The translations under genes and the position numbers were made by a program. Of a stretch of DNA of 64,000 nt, positions 1 through 8,970 are shown in pieces. Within the stretch, counting starts at the first letter, position 1; the number at the start of each line of letters is the position of its first letter. Below the pieces are notes generated by a model. That model was not told the origin of the DNA and made no database searches. It worked only from the letters and a program-made list of their open reading frames with translations. The stretch is from the NCBI RefSeq assembly GCF_019655855.1, contig NZ_BPFX01000014.1, positions 186,001-250,000 of the forward strand, written 5' to 3'. This DNA is from Pseudomonas paralcaligenes (GTDB lineage: Bacteria > Pseudomonadota > Gammaproteobacteria > Pseudomonadales > Pseudomonadaceae).

Positions 1-727
1 TGATCAGCTTGCCGCGGGTCGCGGCCACGTCGCCGAGCAGCTTCATCTGCGGGCCCGCGCACTGGTCGAGCACGACTTCGACGCCCTTGCCGTCGGTGAA
101 GCGCTCGACTTCCAGGACCAGATCCTGTTCTTCCGTATCGATCACCTTGTCGGCGCCCAGCTCGCGCAAATAGCCACGGGTGCTGCCGTCGCTGGTGGCT
201 GCGACGACCTCGGCGCCGAGCGCCTTGGCCATCTGCACCGCCTGTGGTGCCAGGCAATGGGCCGCCTCGGTGATCAGCACGCGCTGCCCCGGCTGGACTT
301 CGGCAAGTTCGACCAGGGCGAAATACGCCAGCATGTAGGGGGTGTAGAGAACGGCAGCCTCGGCCGGCGTGAGCACATCCGGGTAGCGAGCCAGGCCCCT
401 GGCCGGCATTAGCACCAAGTCGCCCCAGGCCGGGTACTGGTTGGTGCTGAACGCGGGAAAACTGGCCACGGCCATGCCCGGCGCGAAGTCCGTCACGCCC
501 GGCCCGACCGCTTCGATCACGCCGGCCAGTTCGAAGCCGACGCCCGCCGGCAGCTGGGCGGTCTGATCCGGCGCCAGGTTCTGCCGCCACAGCACGTCTC
601 GCCAGCCGACGCCGAGCGCCTGGGTACGCACCAGCACCTCGCCGTGGCCGGGTTTCGGAGTCGGCAGTTCCTCCAGGCGCAACACGCTGGCGTCACCGAA
701 CTGATGGAAGCGGATCATGCGGGACAT
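1..727 (-). CDS. mexS: MexS-like zinc-type quinone oxidoreductase (partial)
   Basis: The gene starts at an ATG on the minus strand (MSRMIRFHQFGDASVLRLEE) and runs off the left edge; 242 codons are visible. The sequence is a medium-chain dehydrogenase/reductase: GroES-like N-terminal fold, then the start of a Rossmann domain (ITEAAHCLAPQAVQMAKALGA, where a GxGxxG-like turn is expected). It is divergent from a mexT homologue, the arrangement of mexS/mexT in Pseudomonas aeruginosa. There, MexS is thought to detoxify electrophilic metabolites, and its loss activates MexT and the MexEF-OprN pump. The C-terminal third is not visible, so intactness cannot be judged. The identification rests on family resemblance and synteny. 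Confidence 0.82.
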   Translation of the reverse strand, partial: MSRMIRFHQFGDASVLRLEELPTPKPGHGEVLVRTQALGVGWRDVLWRQNLAPDQTAQLPAGVGFELAGVIEAVGPGVTDFAPGMAVASFPAFSTNQYPAWGDLVLMPARGLARYPDVLTPAEAAVLYTPYMLAYFALVELAEVQPGQRVLITEAAHCLAPQAVQMAKALGAEVVAATSDGSTRGYLRELGADKVIDTEEQDLVLEVERFTDGKGVEVVLDQCAGPQMKLLGDVAATRGKLI

Positions 728-801
728 CACACACCTCGCCGTAGTCTCTATGGCCACGGACTCTATACGGGCTTTCCCTCGGGCACCACCCGGACGGATT
801 G

Positions 802-825
802 ATAGTCACCATAAACGGTGCTGAT
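802..825 (-). promoter_or_regulatory. MexT nod-box-like operator facing mexS
   Basis: Read on the minus strand, this has the form ATCA-N5-GTTTAT-N4-ACTAT. It closely matches the published MexT consensus ATCA-N5-GTCGAT-N4-ACYAT: outer blocks perfect, middle block 4 of 6. It lies between mexS and mexT, about 75 bases upstream of both starts, where MexT is known to act on mexS. Confidence 0.6.
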
Positions 826-898
826 CCGCGAGCGGCGGCGGGCTTGACGTTATCTTGCCACGGCCGCACCTTTCACACACCCAAAGTGGAAGCCCGCC

Positions 899-1816
899 AT
901 GAACCGCAACGATTTGCGCCGCGTCGATCTCAACCTGTTGATCGTGTTCGAGACGCTGATGTACGAGCGCAGCGTGACCCGTGCCGCGGAAAAACTCTTC
1001 CTGGGCCAGCCGGCCATCAGCGCCGCCCTCGCCCGTCTGCGCAGCCTCTTCGACGACCCTCTGTTCGTGCGCACCGGCCGCAGCATGGAGCCCACTGCCC
1101 GGGCCAACGAGATCTTCGCCCTCCTCTCTCCCGCGCTGGATTCGATCTCGACCGCCGTCAGCCGGGCCACCGACTTCGACCCGGCCACCAGCACTGCGGT
1201 GTTCCGCATCGGCCTCTCCGACGACGTCGAGTTCGCTTTGCTGCCACCGCTGCTGCGCCGCCTGCGCGCCGAGGCGCCGGGCGTCGTGCTGGTGATCCGC
1301 CGCGCCAACTACCTGCTGATGCCGAACCTGCTGGCCTCCGGCGAAATCTCGGTGGGTGTGAGCTACACCGACGAGCTGCCCGCCAACGCCAAGCGCAAGG
1401 TGCTGCGCCGCAGCAAGCCCCGCCTGCTGCGGGCCGACAGCGTGCCTGGCGCCATCAGCCTGGACGACTTCTGCGCCAGGCCCCATGCGCTGGTTTCGTT
1501 CGCCGGAGACCTGACCGGCTTCATCGACGAGGAACTGGAGAAGCTGGAGCGCAAGCGACGGGTTGTGTTGGCGGTGCCCCAGTTCAACGGATTGGGAACT
1601 CTACTGGCGGGCACCGACATCGTCGCCACCGTGCCGGACTACACCGCCGCTACGCTGACCGCCGCGGGCGGTCTGCGTGCCGACGATCTGCCGTTGCCGA
1701 CCCGCACCTTCGAGCTGCACATGGCCTGGCGCGGCGCGCAGGACAACGACCCGGCGGAGCGCTGGCTGCGCTCGCGCATCCAGATGTTCTGCGGCGATCC
1801 GGACAGCCTCGGCTAA
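899..1816 (+). CDS. mexT: LysR-type regulator MexT
   Basis: A 305-aa LysR-family regulator. The N-terminal winged helix-turn-helix (about residues 6-65, with RSVTRAAEKLFLGQPAISAALARLR) is followed by a two-lobed effector domain (about 95-300). The sequence is extremely close to what is known of P. aeruginosa MexT, including the start MNRNDLRRVDLNLL and the end AERWLRSRIQMF. MexT activates mexEF-oprN and mexS in response to redox/electrophile stress. No frameshift of the kind that silences mexT in some laboratory strains is visible. Unusually, a toxin-antitoxin module and not mexE lies directly downstream; mexT and the toxin gene overlap by 4 bases in convergent orientation. Confidence 0.93.
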   Translation: MNRNDLRRVDLNLLIVFETLMYERSVTRAAEKLFLGQPAISAALARLRSLFDDPLFVRTGRSMEPTARANEIFALLSPALDSISTAVSRATDFDPATSTAVFRIGLSDDVEFALLPPLLRRLRAEAPGVVLVIRRANYLLMPNLLASGEISVGVSYTDELPANAKRKVLRRSKPRLLRADSVPGAISLDDFCARPHALVSFAGDLTGFIDEELEKLERKRRVVLAVPQFNGLGTLLAGTDIVATVPDYTAATLTAAGGLRADDLPLPTRTFELHMAWRGAQDNDPAERWLRSRIQMFCGDPDSLG

Positions 1817-2265
1817 AGAAGGCGCGGATCGAGCCTCAGTTCCACCTCACGCGCCGCGGCCTGGCAATGGGCGAAACCGGAATGACGGGGGTTGAGCAGG
1901 ACGTTGTATTCCAGCGGCACGATCACCGAAGGCACCACCAGGCCCAGCGAGCCCAGGCTGTCGAGCCAGGCGTCGCCAGCCTGCTGGGAGGTCGGCGTCA
2001 GCGGCTCGGCGTTCCATTGTTCGGGCAAGGGAAACAGGCGCATCAGGCTGTCGTCCGGCACCTGGATTTCCAGCACCACGAAGTCCTCCAGCGCCTGCTC
2101 GTCCTTGAGGTGAACCAGCACCTCGAGGATGGCCAGGGAGATGCTGGTAGCGCAGTACACGGCGCGTCGCCCGACACTGTTCCAGCGGCCGCCGTAGAGC
2201 TCCGCGCCCAGGCCGCTCCAGCAACTGTCGAGGTGGCGACGCCGGCAGATGCGATAGAGCTTCAC
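1813..2265 (-). CDS. RES-domain toxin
   Basis: A 150-aa RES-family protein. Seen: GGRWNSVGRRAVYCATSISLAILEV with the family Arg (GRWN), Tyr (VYCA) and Glu (LEV), and a C-terminal VPSVIVPLEYNVLLNP block carrying the conserved Ser and Asn. Known RES toxins (ParT, MbcT, Res) consume NAD+ by phosphorolysis or hydrolysis or modify metabolic enzymes. The start ATG overlaps the stop of the antitoxin gene by 4 bases, so the two are translationally coupled, antitoxin first. Length and domain match complete toxins, so it is probably functional. It sits inside the mexT-mexE interval, where P. aeruginosa has no gene. Confidence 0.88.
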   Translation of the reverse strand: MKLYRICRRRHLDSCWSGLGAELYGGRWNSVGRRAVYCATSISLAILEVLVHLKDEQALEDFVVLEIQVPDDSLMRLFPLPEQWNAEPLTPTSQQAGDAWLDSLGSLGLVVPSVIVPLEYNVLLNPRHSGFAHCQAAAREVELRLDPRLL

Positions 2266-2726
2266 ATGAACACGCCGTGTTCCAGGCGGTGGATCAGCGC
2301 CAGGACTTCCCGGGTGCCGAGTTCGGTGCGCAGGTACTCGACGGGCGTCTGTCCGCCCAGCGCCCGCTCGGCGCTGTTGAGCCAGCGGGAAGCCGCCTCG
2401 GCGTTGCCGCCGAACAGCTGCAGCGCCGCGTCATAGATGGTCAGCAGGCTGACCAGGCGATCACTCTCCTCCCGCTGCAGGCGGCCGCTCTCGCGGCGCC
2501 TGGCCAGGGTGCGTTCGCTCAGGTTGAGGCTGCGCAGGATCTGCGCTGGCGCCAGGTGCGAGATACGGGCGAAGCGCTCGATCAGCGCGTGGTTCATGCC
2601 CTTCTCTATCTCGCGCTGCAGCAGCCTGACGTCGGTGGGAAGGCCGAGAAGGCTCCAGATCGAGCCGTCGCGGGGCGGTGGCGGCTGGAAGCGCGGCATT
2701 TCGGCCAGGGCAGCTACGATAGCCAT
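2262..2726 (-). CDS. Xre/MbcA/ParS-type antitoxin
   Basis: A 154-aa antitoxin of the type paired with RES toxins. The N-terminal half holds a helix-turn-helix-like segment (IERFARISHLAPAQILRSLNLSERTLARRRESGRL). The C-terminal half is the toxin-binding DUF2384 domain (DAALQLFGGNAEAASRWLNSAERALGGQTPVEYLRTELGTREVLALIHRLEHG), with the diagnostic 'Ala-Leu-Gly-Gly-x-x-Pro' turn. It is the first gene of the two-gene operon and lies 20 bases from a palindromic operator, the usual autoregulatory arrangement. ATG start with GGAG upstream. Confidence 0.9.
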   Translation of the reverse strand: MAIVAALAEMPRFQPPPPRDGSIWSLLGLPTDVRLLQREIEKGMNHALIERFARISHLAPAQILRSLNLSERTLARRRESGRLQREESDRLVSLLTIYDAALQLFGGNAEAASRWLNSAERALGGQTPVEYLRTELGTREVLALIHRLEHGVFM

Positions 2727-2745
2727 GGAGAACTCCTTCTGTCAG

Positions 2746-2773
2746 ATGGCATTAAAATATATGCCATATGGCA
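2746..2773. promoter_or_regulatory. Palindromic operator of the RES/Xre module
   Basis: Immediately upstream of the antitoxin ATG, ATGGCAT (2746-2752) faces ATGCCAT (2761-2767), and the latter is itself part of a perfect 12-base palindrome TGCCATATGGCA (2762-2773). Three half-sites of TGGCA in this position suggest the antitoxin's own binding site. An AT-rich -10-like ATATAT lies inside it. Confidence 0.55.
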
Positions 2774-2835
2774 ATCATACTGCCTGGCGTCGCCCTCGCC
2801 AACTCCACAGCCACGCCCTGCTTTGATGAACCAAA

Positions 2836-2859
2836 ATCACGCGCATTGATAATTGAATT
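2836..2859 (+). promoter_or_regulatory. Candidate nod box upstream of mexE
   Basis: ATCA-N5-ATTGAT-N4-GAATT lies about 80 bases upstream of the mexE start. It resembles the MexT consensus (first block perfect, middle 4 of 6, last block poor). It is the best candidate in the interval but weaker than the site facing mexS. Confidence 0.35.
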
Positions 2860-2936
2860 TGTGGCGTTCGATTCGTGCCTTCAAATTCCGCGCCGCAGAC
2901 TCCGCCCATCCACAAATCCGACTGGCGGAGTCAAAC

Positions 2937-4178
2937 ATGGAACAGTCACGCAATCTCTCCTGGCGCTTCCCCCTGGCCCTCGCGGCCATGCTGGTGCTGA
3001 GCGCCTGCGGCAAGGGCGAGGAAGTCGGCCAGCAGCCCTCGGCCGCCAAGGTCAGCGTCGCCGAGGTGATCGAACAGCCGATCAACGAATGGGACGAATT
3101 CACCGGTCGCCTGGAGGCGCCGGAATCGGTCGAGGTGAGGCCGCGCGTCTCCGGCTACATCGACCACGTCGCCTTCGACGAAGGCAGTCTGGTGAAGAAA
3201 GGCCAGCTGCTGTTCCAGATCGACCCGCGCCCATTCGAGGCCGAGGTCAAGCGCCTGCAGGCCCAACTGCAACAGGCCCGCGCCGGCCAGACCCGAGCCA
3301 TCAACGAAGCCCGTCGCGGCGAGCGCCTGCGCCAGAGCAACGCGATTTCCGCCGAACTGGCCGATGCCCGCGCCAGCGCCGCGACCGAAGCCCAAGCCGC
3401 CGTCGCCGCCATCCAGGCCGAGCTGGAGAACGCCCAGCTCAACCTCAGCTTCACCCGCGTCGCCTCGCCGATCGACGGTCGCGTCAGCCGCGCCGAAATC
3501 ACAGAGGGCAACCTGGTCAACGCCGGCCAATCGCTGCTGACCTCGGTGGTTTCCACCGACAAGGTCTACGCCTACTTCGACGCCGACGAGCGCGTGTTCC
3601 TCAAGTACATCGAGCTGGCCCGCAAGGCCGGCGGCGACGCCCGTGGCGCCAGCCCGGTGTACCTCGGCCTGTCCAGCGAGAGTGGACACCCGCACGCCGG
3701 CCAGCTGGACTTCCTCGACAACCAGGTCAACCCGCGCACCGGCACCATCCGCGGCCGCGCCGTGTTCGACAACAGCAAGGGCGAGTTCACCCCCGGCCTC
3801 TACGCCCGCCTCAAGCTGGTCGGCAGCAGCACCTACCCGGCCGCACTGATCAAGGACGACGCAGTCGGCACCGACCTCGGCAAGAAGTTCGTCCTAGTCC
3901 TTGGCGAGAACAACACCGTGGATTACCGCGCCATCGAACTCGGCCCGAAACTGGAGGGCCTGCGTATCGTCCGCACCGGCCTGGCCAAGGGCGAGAAGAT
4001 CGTGGTCAACGGCCTGCAGCGCGCCATGCCCGGCGCCACCGTCGAGCCGCAGGCCGTGCCGATGGCCGACGAGGCCACCCTCGCCCAGCTGGCGAGCCTG
4101 CGCCAGGCGGTCGACAACCGCGATGCACCGCGCGTGGCGGGAAAGAACGCCACCCTGCCCCGCTCGCCGCGTAGCTGA
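2937..4178 (+). CDS. mexE: RND efflux periplasmic adaptor MexE
   Basis: The 413-aa membrane fusion protein of an RND tripartite pump; P. aeruginosa MexE is about this length. The start chosen gives MEQSRNLSWRFPLALAAMLVLSACGKG, a lipoprotein signal with lipobox LSAC, so the protein is likely anchored to the inner membrane on its periplasmic side. A longer reading starting at 2853 would destroy this signal. After the signal come the paired biotinyl-lipoyl half-motifs (VRPRVSGYIDHVAFDEGSLVKKGQ and TRVASPIDGRVSRAEITEGNLV) around an alpha-helical hairpin (about 95-160), then beta-barrel and membrane-proximal domains. It is the first gene of mexEF-oprN, regulated by MexT. No defect is seen. Confidence 0.93.
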   Translation: MEQSRNLSWRFPLALAAMLVLSACGKGEEVGQQPSAAKVSVAEVIEQPINEWDEFTGRLEAPESVEVRPRVSGYIDHVAFDEGSLVKKGQLLFQIDPRPFEAEVKRLQAQLQQARAGQTRAINEARRGERLRQSNAISAELADARASAATEAQAAVAAIQAELENAQLNLSFTRVASPIDGRVSRAEITEGNLVNAGQSLLTSVVSTDKVYAYFDADERVFLKYIELARKAGGDARGASPVYLGLSSESGHPHAGQLDFLDNQVNPRTGTIRGRAVFDNSKGEFTPGLYARLKLVGSSTYPAALIKDDAVGTDLGKKFVLVLGENNTVDYRAIELGPKLEGLRIVRTGLAKGEKIVVNGLQRAMPGATVEPQAVPMADEATLAQLASLRQAVDNRDAPRVAGKNATLPRSPRS

Positions 4179-4184
4179 GCCAAA

Positions 4185-4240
4185 CGTAGGGCGGGCAGTG
4201 CCCGCGCCTCACCGAACCCGCGGGTTTCACCCGCCCTGCG
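4185..4240. repeat. REP-type inverted repeat between mexE and mexF
   Basis: Two imperfect hairpins face each other: GTAGGGCGGGCAGTGCCCGC at the left and, read on the minus strand, GCAGGGCGGGTGAAACCCGC at the right. Two related GC-rich palindromic units in opposite orientation are typical of Pseudomonas REP/REPIN elements. It occupies most of the 108-base mexE-mexF gap and could affect transcript stability. Confidence 0.6.
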
Positions 4241-4286
4241 AATGACCCAAGCCTGGCGCGCATGACGCGCCAAGTTCGAGGACTCC

Positions 4287-7200
4287 ATGAACTTCTCCCA
4301 GTTCTTCATCAAGCGGCCGATCTTCGCCGCCGTGCTATCCCTGCTGGTGCTGATCGCCGGCGCGATCTCGCTGTTCCAGCTGCCGATCAGCGAATACCCG
4401 GAAGTGGTGCCACCCACCGTGGTGGTGCGCGCCAACTTCCCCGGTGCCAACCCCAAGGTGATCGGCGAGACCGTCGCCTCGCCGCTGGAGCAGGCCATCG
4501 TCGGCGTGGAGGGCATGCTCTACCTGTCCTCCCAGTCGACCAATGACGGCAAGCTGACCCTGACCATCACCTTCGCCCTCGGCACCGACCTGGACAACGC
4601 CCAGGTGCAGGTGCAGAACCGCGTGACCCGCACCATGCCGACCCTGCCCACCGAGGTGCAGCGGCTTGGCGTGACCGTGGACAAGGCCTCCCCGGACCTG
4701 ACCATGGTGGTCCACCTGACCTCGCCGGATCAGCGCTACGACATGCTCTACCTGTCCAACTACGCCGCGCTCAACGTCAAGGACGAGCTGGCGCGGCTGG
4801 ACGGCGTGGGCGACGTGCAGCTGTTCGGCATGGGCAACTACTCGCTGCGCGTGTGGCTCGACCCGAACAAGGTGGCCTCGCGCAACCTCACCGCCACCGA
4901 CGTGGTCAACGCCATCCGCGAGCAGAACCGCCAGGTCGCCGCCGGCGCCCTCGGCGCGCCGCCCTCGGATGCCGGCAACAGCTTCCAGCTGTCGATCAAC
5001 ACCCAGGGCCGTCTGGTCAGCGAGGAAGAGTTCGAGAACATCATCATCCGCGCCGGCGACGACGGCGAGATCACTCGCCTCAAGGACATCGCCCGCATCG
5101 AACTGGGCTCCAGCCAGTACGCCCTGCGCTCGCTACTGAACAACCAGCCGGCCGTGGCCATCCCCGTGTTCCAGCGCCCCGGCTCCAACGCCATCGAGAT
5201 TTCCGACTCGGTGCGCGAGCGCATGGCCGAGCTGAAACAGGCCTTCCCCCAGGGCATGGACTACGAGATCGTCTACGACCCGACCATCTTCGTGCGCGGC
5301 TCCATCGAGGCGGTGGTGCACACCCTGCTCGAAGCCATCGTGCTGGTGGTACTGGTGGTGATCCTGTTCCTGCAGACCTGGCGCGCCTCGATCATCCCGC
5401 TGGCCGCCGTGCCGGTGTCGCTGATCGGTACCTTCGCCGTGATGCACCTGTTCGGCTTCTCGCTCAACGCCCTGTCGCTGTTCGGCCTGGTGCTGGCCAT
5501 CGGCATCGTGGTGGACGACGCCATCGTCGTGGTGGAGAACGTCGAGCGCAACATCGGCCTCGGCAAGTCGCCCATCGACGCTACCCGCCAGGCCATGAAG
5601 GAAGTGACCGGCCCCATCGTCGCCACCGCCCTCGTGCTGTGCGCCGTGTTCGTGCCGACTGCGTTCATCTCCGGCCTCACCGGGCAGTTCTACCAGCAGT
5701 TCGCGCTGACCATCGCCATCTCCACGGTTATCTCGGCATTCAACTCGCTGACCCTGTCGCCGGCCCTGGCCGCCGTGCTGCTGAAGGACCACCACGCGCC
5801 GAAGGACCGTTTCTCCCGCGTGCTCGACAAACTGTTCGGCGGCTGGCTGTTCAACCCCTTCAACCGCTTCTTCGACCGCGCCAGCCATGGCTACGTCGGC
5901 ACCGTGAAGCGCGTGCTGCGTGGCAGCTCGATCGCCCTGTTCGTCTACGCAGGCCTGCTGGCGCTCGGCTACCTGGGCTTCTCCAGCACCCCGAGCGGTT
6001 TCGTGCCGCAGCAGGACAAGCAATACCTGGTCGCCTTCGCCCAGCTGCCGGATGCCGCCACCCTCGATCGTACCGAGGACGTGATCAAGCGCATGTCGGA
6101 AATCGCCGGCAAGCATCCGGGCGTGGAGAACACCGTGGCCTTCCCGGGCCTGTCGATCAACGGTTTCACCAACAGCCCGAACAGCGGCATCGTGTTCACC
6201 CCGCTCAAACCGTTCGACGAGCGCAAGGACCCGTCGATGTCGGCCGCTGCCATCGCCGCCGAACTGAATGCCCAGTTCGCCGACATCTAGGATGCCTACA
6301 TCGCCATCTTCCCGCCGCCACCCGTGCAGGGCCTCGGCACCATCGGCGGCTTCCGCCTGCAGGTAGAGGACCGTGGCAGCCTGGGCTACGAGGAGCTGTA
6401 CAAGCAGACCCAGAACGTCATCGCCAAGGCGCGCCAGCTTCCTGAACTGGACCCGATGTCGATCTTCACCAGCTACCAGGTCAACGTGCCCCAGGTGGAT
6501 GCGGCCATCGACCGTGAGAAGGCCAAGACCCACGGCGTGGCCATCAGCGACATCTTCGACACCATGCAGGTGTACCTGGGCTCGCTGTACGCCAACGACT
6601 TCAACCGCTTCGGCCGCACCTACCAGGTCAACGTCCAGGCCGACCAGCAGTTCCGCCTGGAGCCGGAGCAGATCGGTCAGCTCAAGGTGCGCAACAACCG
6701 TGGCGAGATGATCCCGCTGTCGACCTTCGTCAAGGTGGAAAACAGCGCCGGCCCGGATCGGGTGATGCACTACAACGGCTTCCTCACCGCCGAGATCAAC
6801 GGCGCGGCAGCACCCGGCTACAGCTCCGGCCAGGCCGAGGCGGCGATCGCCAAGCTGCTCAAGGAGGAACTGCCCAATGGCATGACCTACGAGTGGACCG
6901 AGCTGACCTACCAGCAGATCCTCGCCGGCAACACCGCGATCTTCATCTTCCCGCTCTGCGTGCTGCTGGCCTTCCTGGTGCTGGCCGCCCAGTACGAGAG
7001 CTGGAGCCTGCCGCTGGCGGTGATCCTGATCGTGCCGACCGTTCTGTTCTCCGCCATCGTCGGGGTGATCCTGGCCGGCGGCGACAACAATGTGTTCACC
7101 CAGATCGGCCTGATCGTACTGGTGGGCCTGGCGTGCAAGAACGCCATCCTCATCGTCGAGTTCGCCAAGGAGAAGCAGGAAGAAGGCCTGGATCGCGTCG

Positions 7201-7469
7201 CCGCGGTGCAGGAAGCCTGCCGCCTGCGTCTGCGCCCGATCCTGATGACTTCCATCGCCTTCATCATGGGCGTGGTGCCCCTGGTGCTCTCCAGCGGTGC
7301 CGGTGCCGAGATGCGCCATGCCATGGGCGTGGCGGTATTCAGCGGGATGATCGGCGTGACCCTCTTCGGCCTGTTGCTGACCCCGGTGTTCTACGTGCTG
7401 ATCCGCGCCTTCGTGGAGAAACGCGAAGCGCGCAAGGCCAACCAGATCGCCCATGAGGTGCATGCATGA
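4287..7469 (+). pseudogene. mexF: RND transporter MexF interrupted by an in-frame amber codon
   Basis: The reading frame encodes a 1060-residue RND inner-membrane transporter (P. aeruginosa MexF is about 1062). It begins MNFSQFFIKRPIFAAVLSLL and shows both six-helix repeats, with RND motifs such as GIVVDDAIVVVENVERN around residue 410. The frame is cut at codon 668, 6288-6290, by TAG. The sequence on either side (FADI stop DAYIAIFPPPPVQGLG) is otherwise normal, and a glutamine (CAG) fits the family at that position, so one C-to-T transition explains the stop. The other 392 codons downstream are open to the natural stop, which overlaps oprN by 4 bases. A restart at GTG 6324 would lack the first transmembrane half and the N-terminal porter domain and should not pump. 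Unless suppressed or a sequencing error, the MexEF-OprN pump is non-functional. Confidence 0.9.
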
Positions 7470-8854
7470 AGCCGTTGATTCCCGCCCTGCTCGCCCTCGC
7501 GGTCAGCGCCTGCGCCGTCGGTCCGGACTACCAGGCGCCGGATACCCGGCCGGCGCAGATCACCAGCCTGGAGGCCGGCGACTATGACCGCACAGGCTTC
7601 GAATCGGCCTGGTGGCAGCAGTTCGACGACCCGACCCTGAGCCAGCTGGTGCAACAGTCGCTCAAGGAAAACCGCGAGTTGCGTGTGGCCTTCGCCCGCC
7701 TGCGCGCCGCCCGCGCCATCCGTGACGATGTCGGCAACGACCAGATGCCGGTAATCACCAGCCGCGCCAGTGGCGAGTTCGGCAAGGCCCAGCAACCGCC
7801 GACCACCGAGGAACGCGTGCGCCAGGAACGCTACGACCTCGGCCTGGACATGGCCTGGGAACTGGACCTGTTCGGCCGCATCCAGCGCACCATCGAGGCC
7901 AGCGATGCGCAGAGCGAAGCCGCCGAGGCCGAGCTGTACCAGTTGCAGGTCAGCCTGATCGCCGAGCTGGTGGATGCCTACGGTAACCTGCGCGGTGCAC
8001 AGCTGCGCGAGCGCATCGCCCGCGACAACCTGAAGAACCAGCAGGAGTCACGCGGCCTCACCGAACAGCTGCGCGACGCCGGCGTCGGCAGCGAACTGGA
8101 CGTGCTGCGCGCCGACGCCCGCCTGGCCGCCACCGAGGCCAGCCTACCGCAACTGCAGGCCGAGGAAGCACGCGCTCGCCACCGCATCGCCACCCTCCTC
8201 GGCCAGCGCCCGGAACATCTCAGCGTGGACCTGTCGCCCCGGCCGCTGCCGGTGATCGCCAAGGCCCTGCCGATCGGCGATCCGGCCGAACTGCTGCGCC
8301 GCCGCCCCGATGTGCGGGTGGCCGAGCGACAGCTGGCCGCCGCCACCGCCAACGTCGGGGTGGCGACGGCGGACCTGTTCCCTCGGGTGAGTCTGTCCGG
8401 CTTCCTCGGCTTTACCGCCGGTCGCGGTTCGCAGCTCGGTGCTGCCGATGCGCGGGCCTGGGGCGTGGCACCGACCATCAGCTGGGCCGCGTTCGACCTG
8501 GGCAGCGTGCGGGCCCGCCTGCGCGGCGCCGAGGCCGAGGCCGACGGCGCCCTGGCCAGCTACGAGCAGCAGGTGCTGCTGGCCCTGGAAGAGTCGGAAA
8601 ACGCCTTCAGCGACTACGCCAAGCGTCAGCAGCGCCTGGTCTCGCTGGTCCGCCAGTCCGAGGCCAGCCGAGCGGCGGCGGCCCAGGCCGCGGTGCGCTA
8701 CCGCGAGGGCACCGAAGACTTCCTGGTGCTGCTCGACGCCGAGCGCGAACGCTTGGCGGCCGAAGACGCCCAGGCCCAGGCGGAAGTCGAGCTGTATCGC
8801 GGCATCGTCGCCATCTACAAGGCGCTCGGCGGCGGCTGGCAGCCCAGCGCCTGA
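7466..8854 (+). CDS. oprN: Outer-membrane efflux channel OprN
   Basis: A 462-aa NodT-family outer-membrane factor. The N-terminus MKPLIPALLALAVSACAVGPDYQAP is a lipoprotein signal with lipobox VSAC followed by the family-typical VGPDY. Two repeats of an outer-membrane efflux domain follow (about 60-250 and 275-455), with long helical stretches that form the trimeric periplasmic tunnel. The start overlaps the mexF stop by 4 bases (ATGA), so translation is normally coupled to mexF; the amber codon in mexF may therefore also lower OprN through polarity. A strong terminator follows. Confidence 0.92.
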   Translation: MKPLIPALLALAVSACAVGPDYQAPDTRPAQITSLEAGDYDRTGFESAWWQQFDDPTLSQLVQQSLKENRELRVAFARLRAARAIRDDVGNDQMPVITSRASGEFGKAQQPPTTEERVRQERYDLGLDMAWELDLFGRIQRTIEASDAQSEAAEAELYQLQVSLIAELVDAYGNLRGAQLRERIARDNLKNQQESRGLTEQLRDAGVGSELDVLRADARLAATEASLPQLQAEEARARHRIATLLGQRPEHLSVDLSPRPLPVIAKALPIGDPAELLRRRPDVRVAERQLAAATANVGVATADLFPRVSLSGFLGFTAGRGSQLGAADARAWGVAPTISWAAFDLGSVRARLRGAEAEADGALASYEQQVLLALEESENAFSDYAKRQQRLVSLVRQSEASRAAAAQAAVRYREGTEDFLVLLDAERERLAAEDAQAQAEVELYRGIVAIYKALGGGWQPSA

Positions 8855-8897
8855 TCCATCGAGCCCGTCCGCCACGGCGGGCGGCATGATCCTCCTG

Positions 8898-8966
8898 GGC
8901 CGACACCGCCCTTTGTCGGCCATTGCGCATCCCCACGGCTCAGCTCCTGTCCGTGGGGATTTTTTT
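8898..8966 (+). terminator. Rho-independent terminator after oprN
   Basis: Two hairpins follow oprN. The first (8898-8921) pairs GGCCGACA with TGTCGGCC but has no T-run. The second pairs ATCCCCACGG (8929-8938) with CCGTGGGGAT (8951-8960) and runs directly into TTTTTT, a canonical intrinsic terminator for the efflux operon. Confidence 0.9.
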
Positions 8967-8970
8967 GTCT

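Noticed and set aside
799..2436. Long plus-strand open frame across mexT and the toxin
   Set aside because: It is a GC-driven frame over mexT and the antisense of the RES gene, with Arg/Pro/Ala-rich low-complexity translation and no family pattern.
6288..6290. Programmed amber readthrough or pyrrolysine
   Set aside because: Nothing in the context suggests it; a CAG to TAG change is simpler, and the family has a normal residue there.
5133..7463. 776-aa minus-strand open frame opposite mexF
   Set aside because: His/Gly/Asp-rich antisense translation typical of high-GC shadow frames; the plus strand encodes a clear RND transporter.
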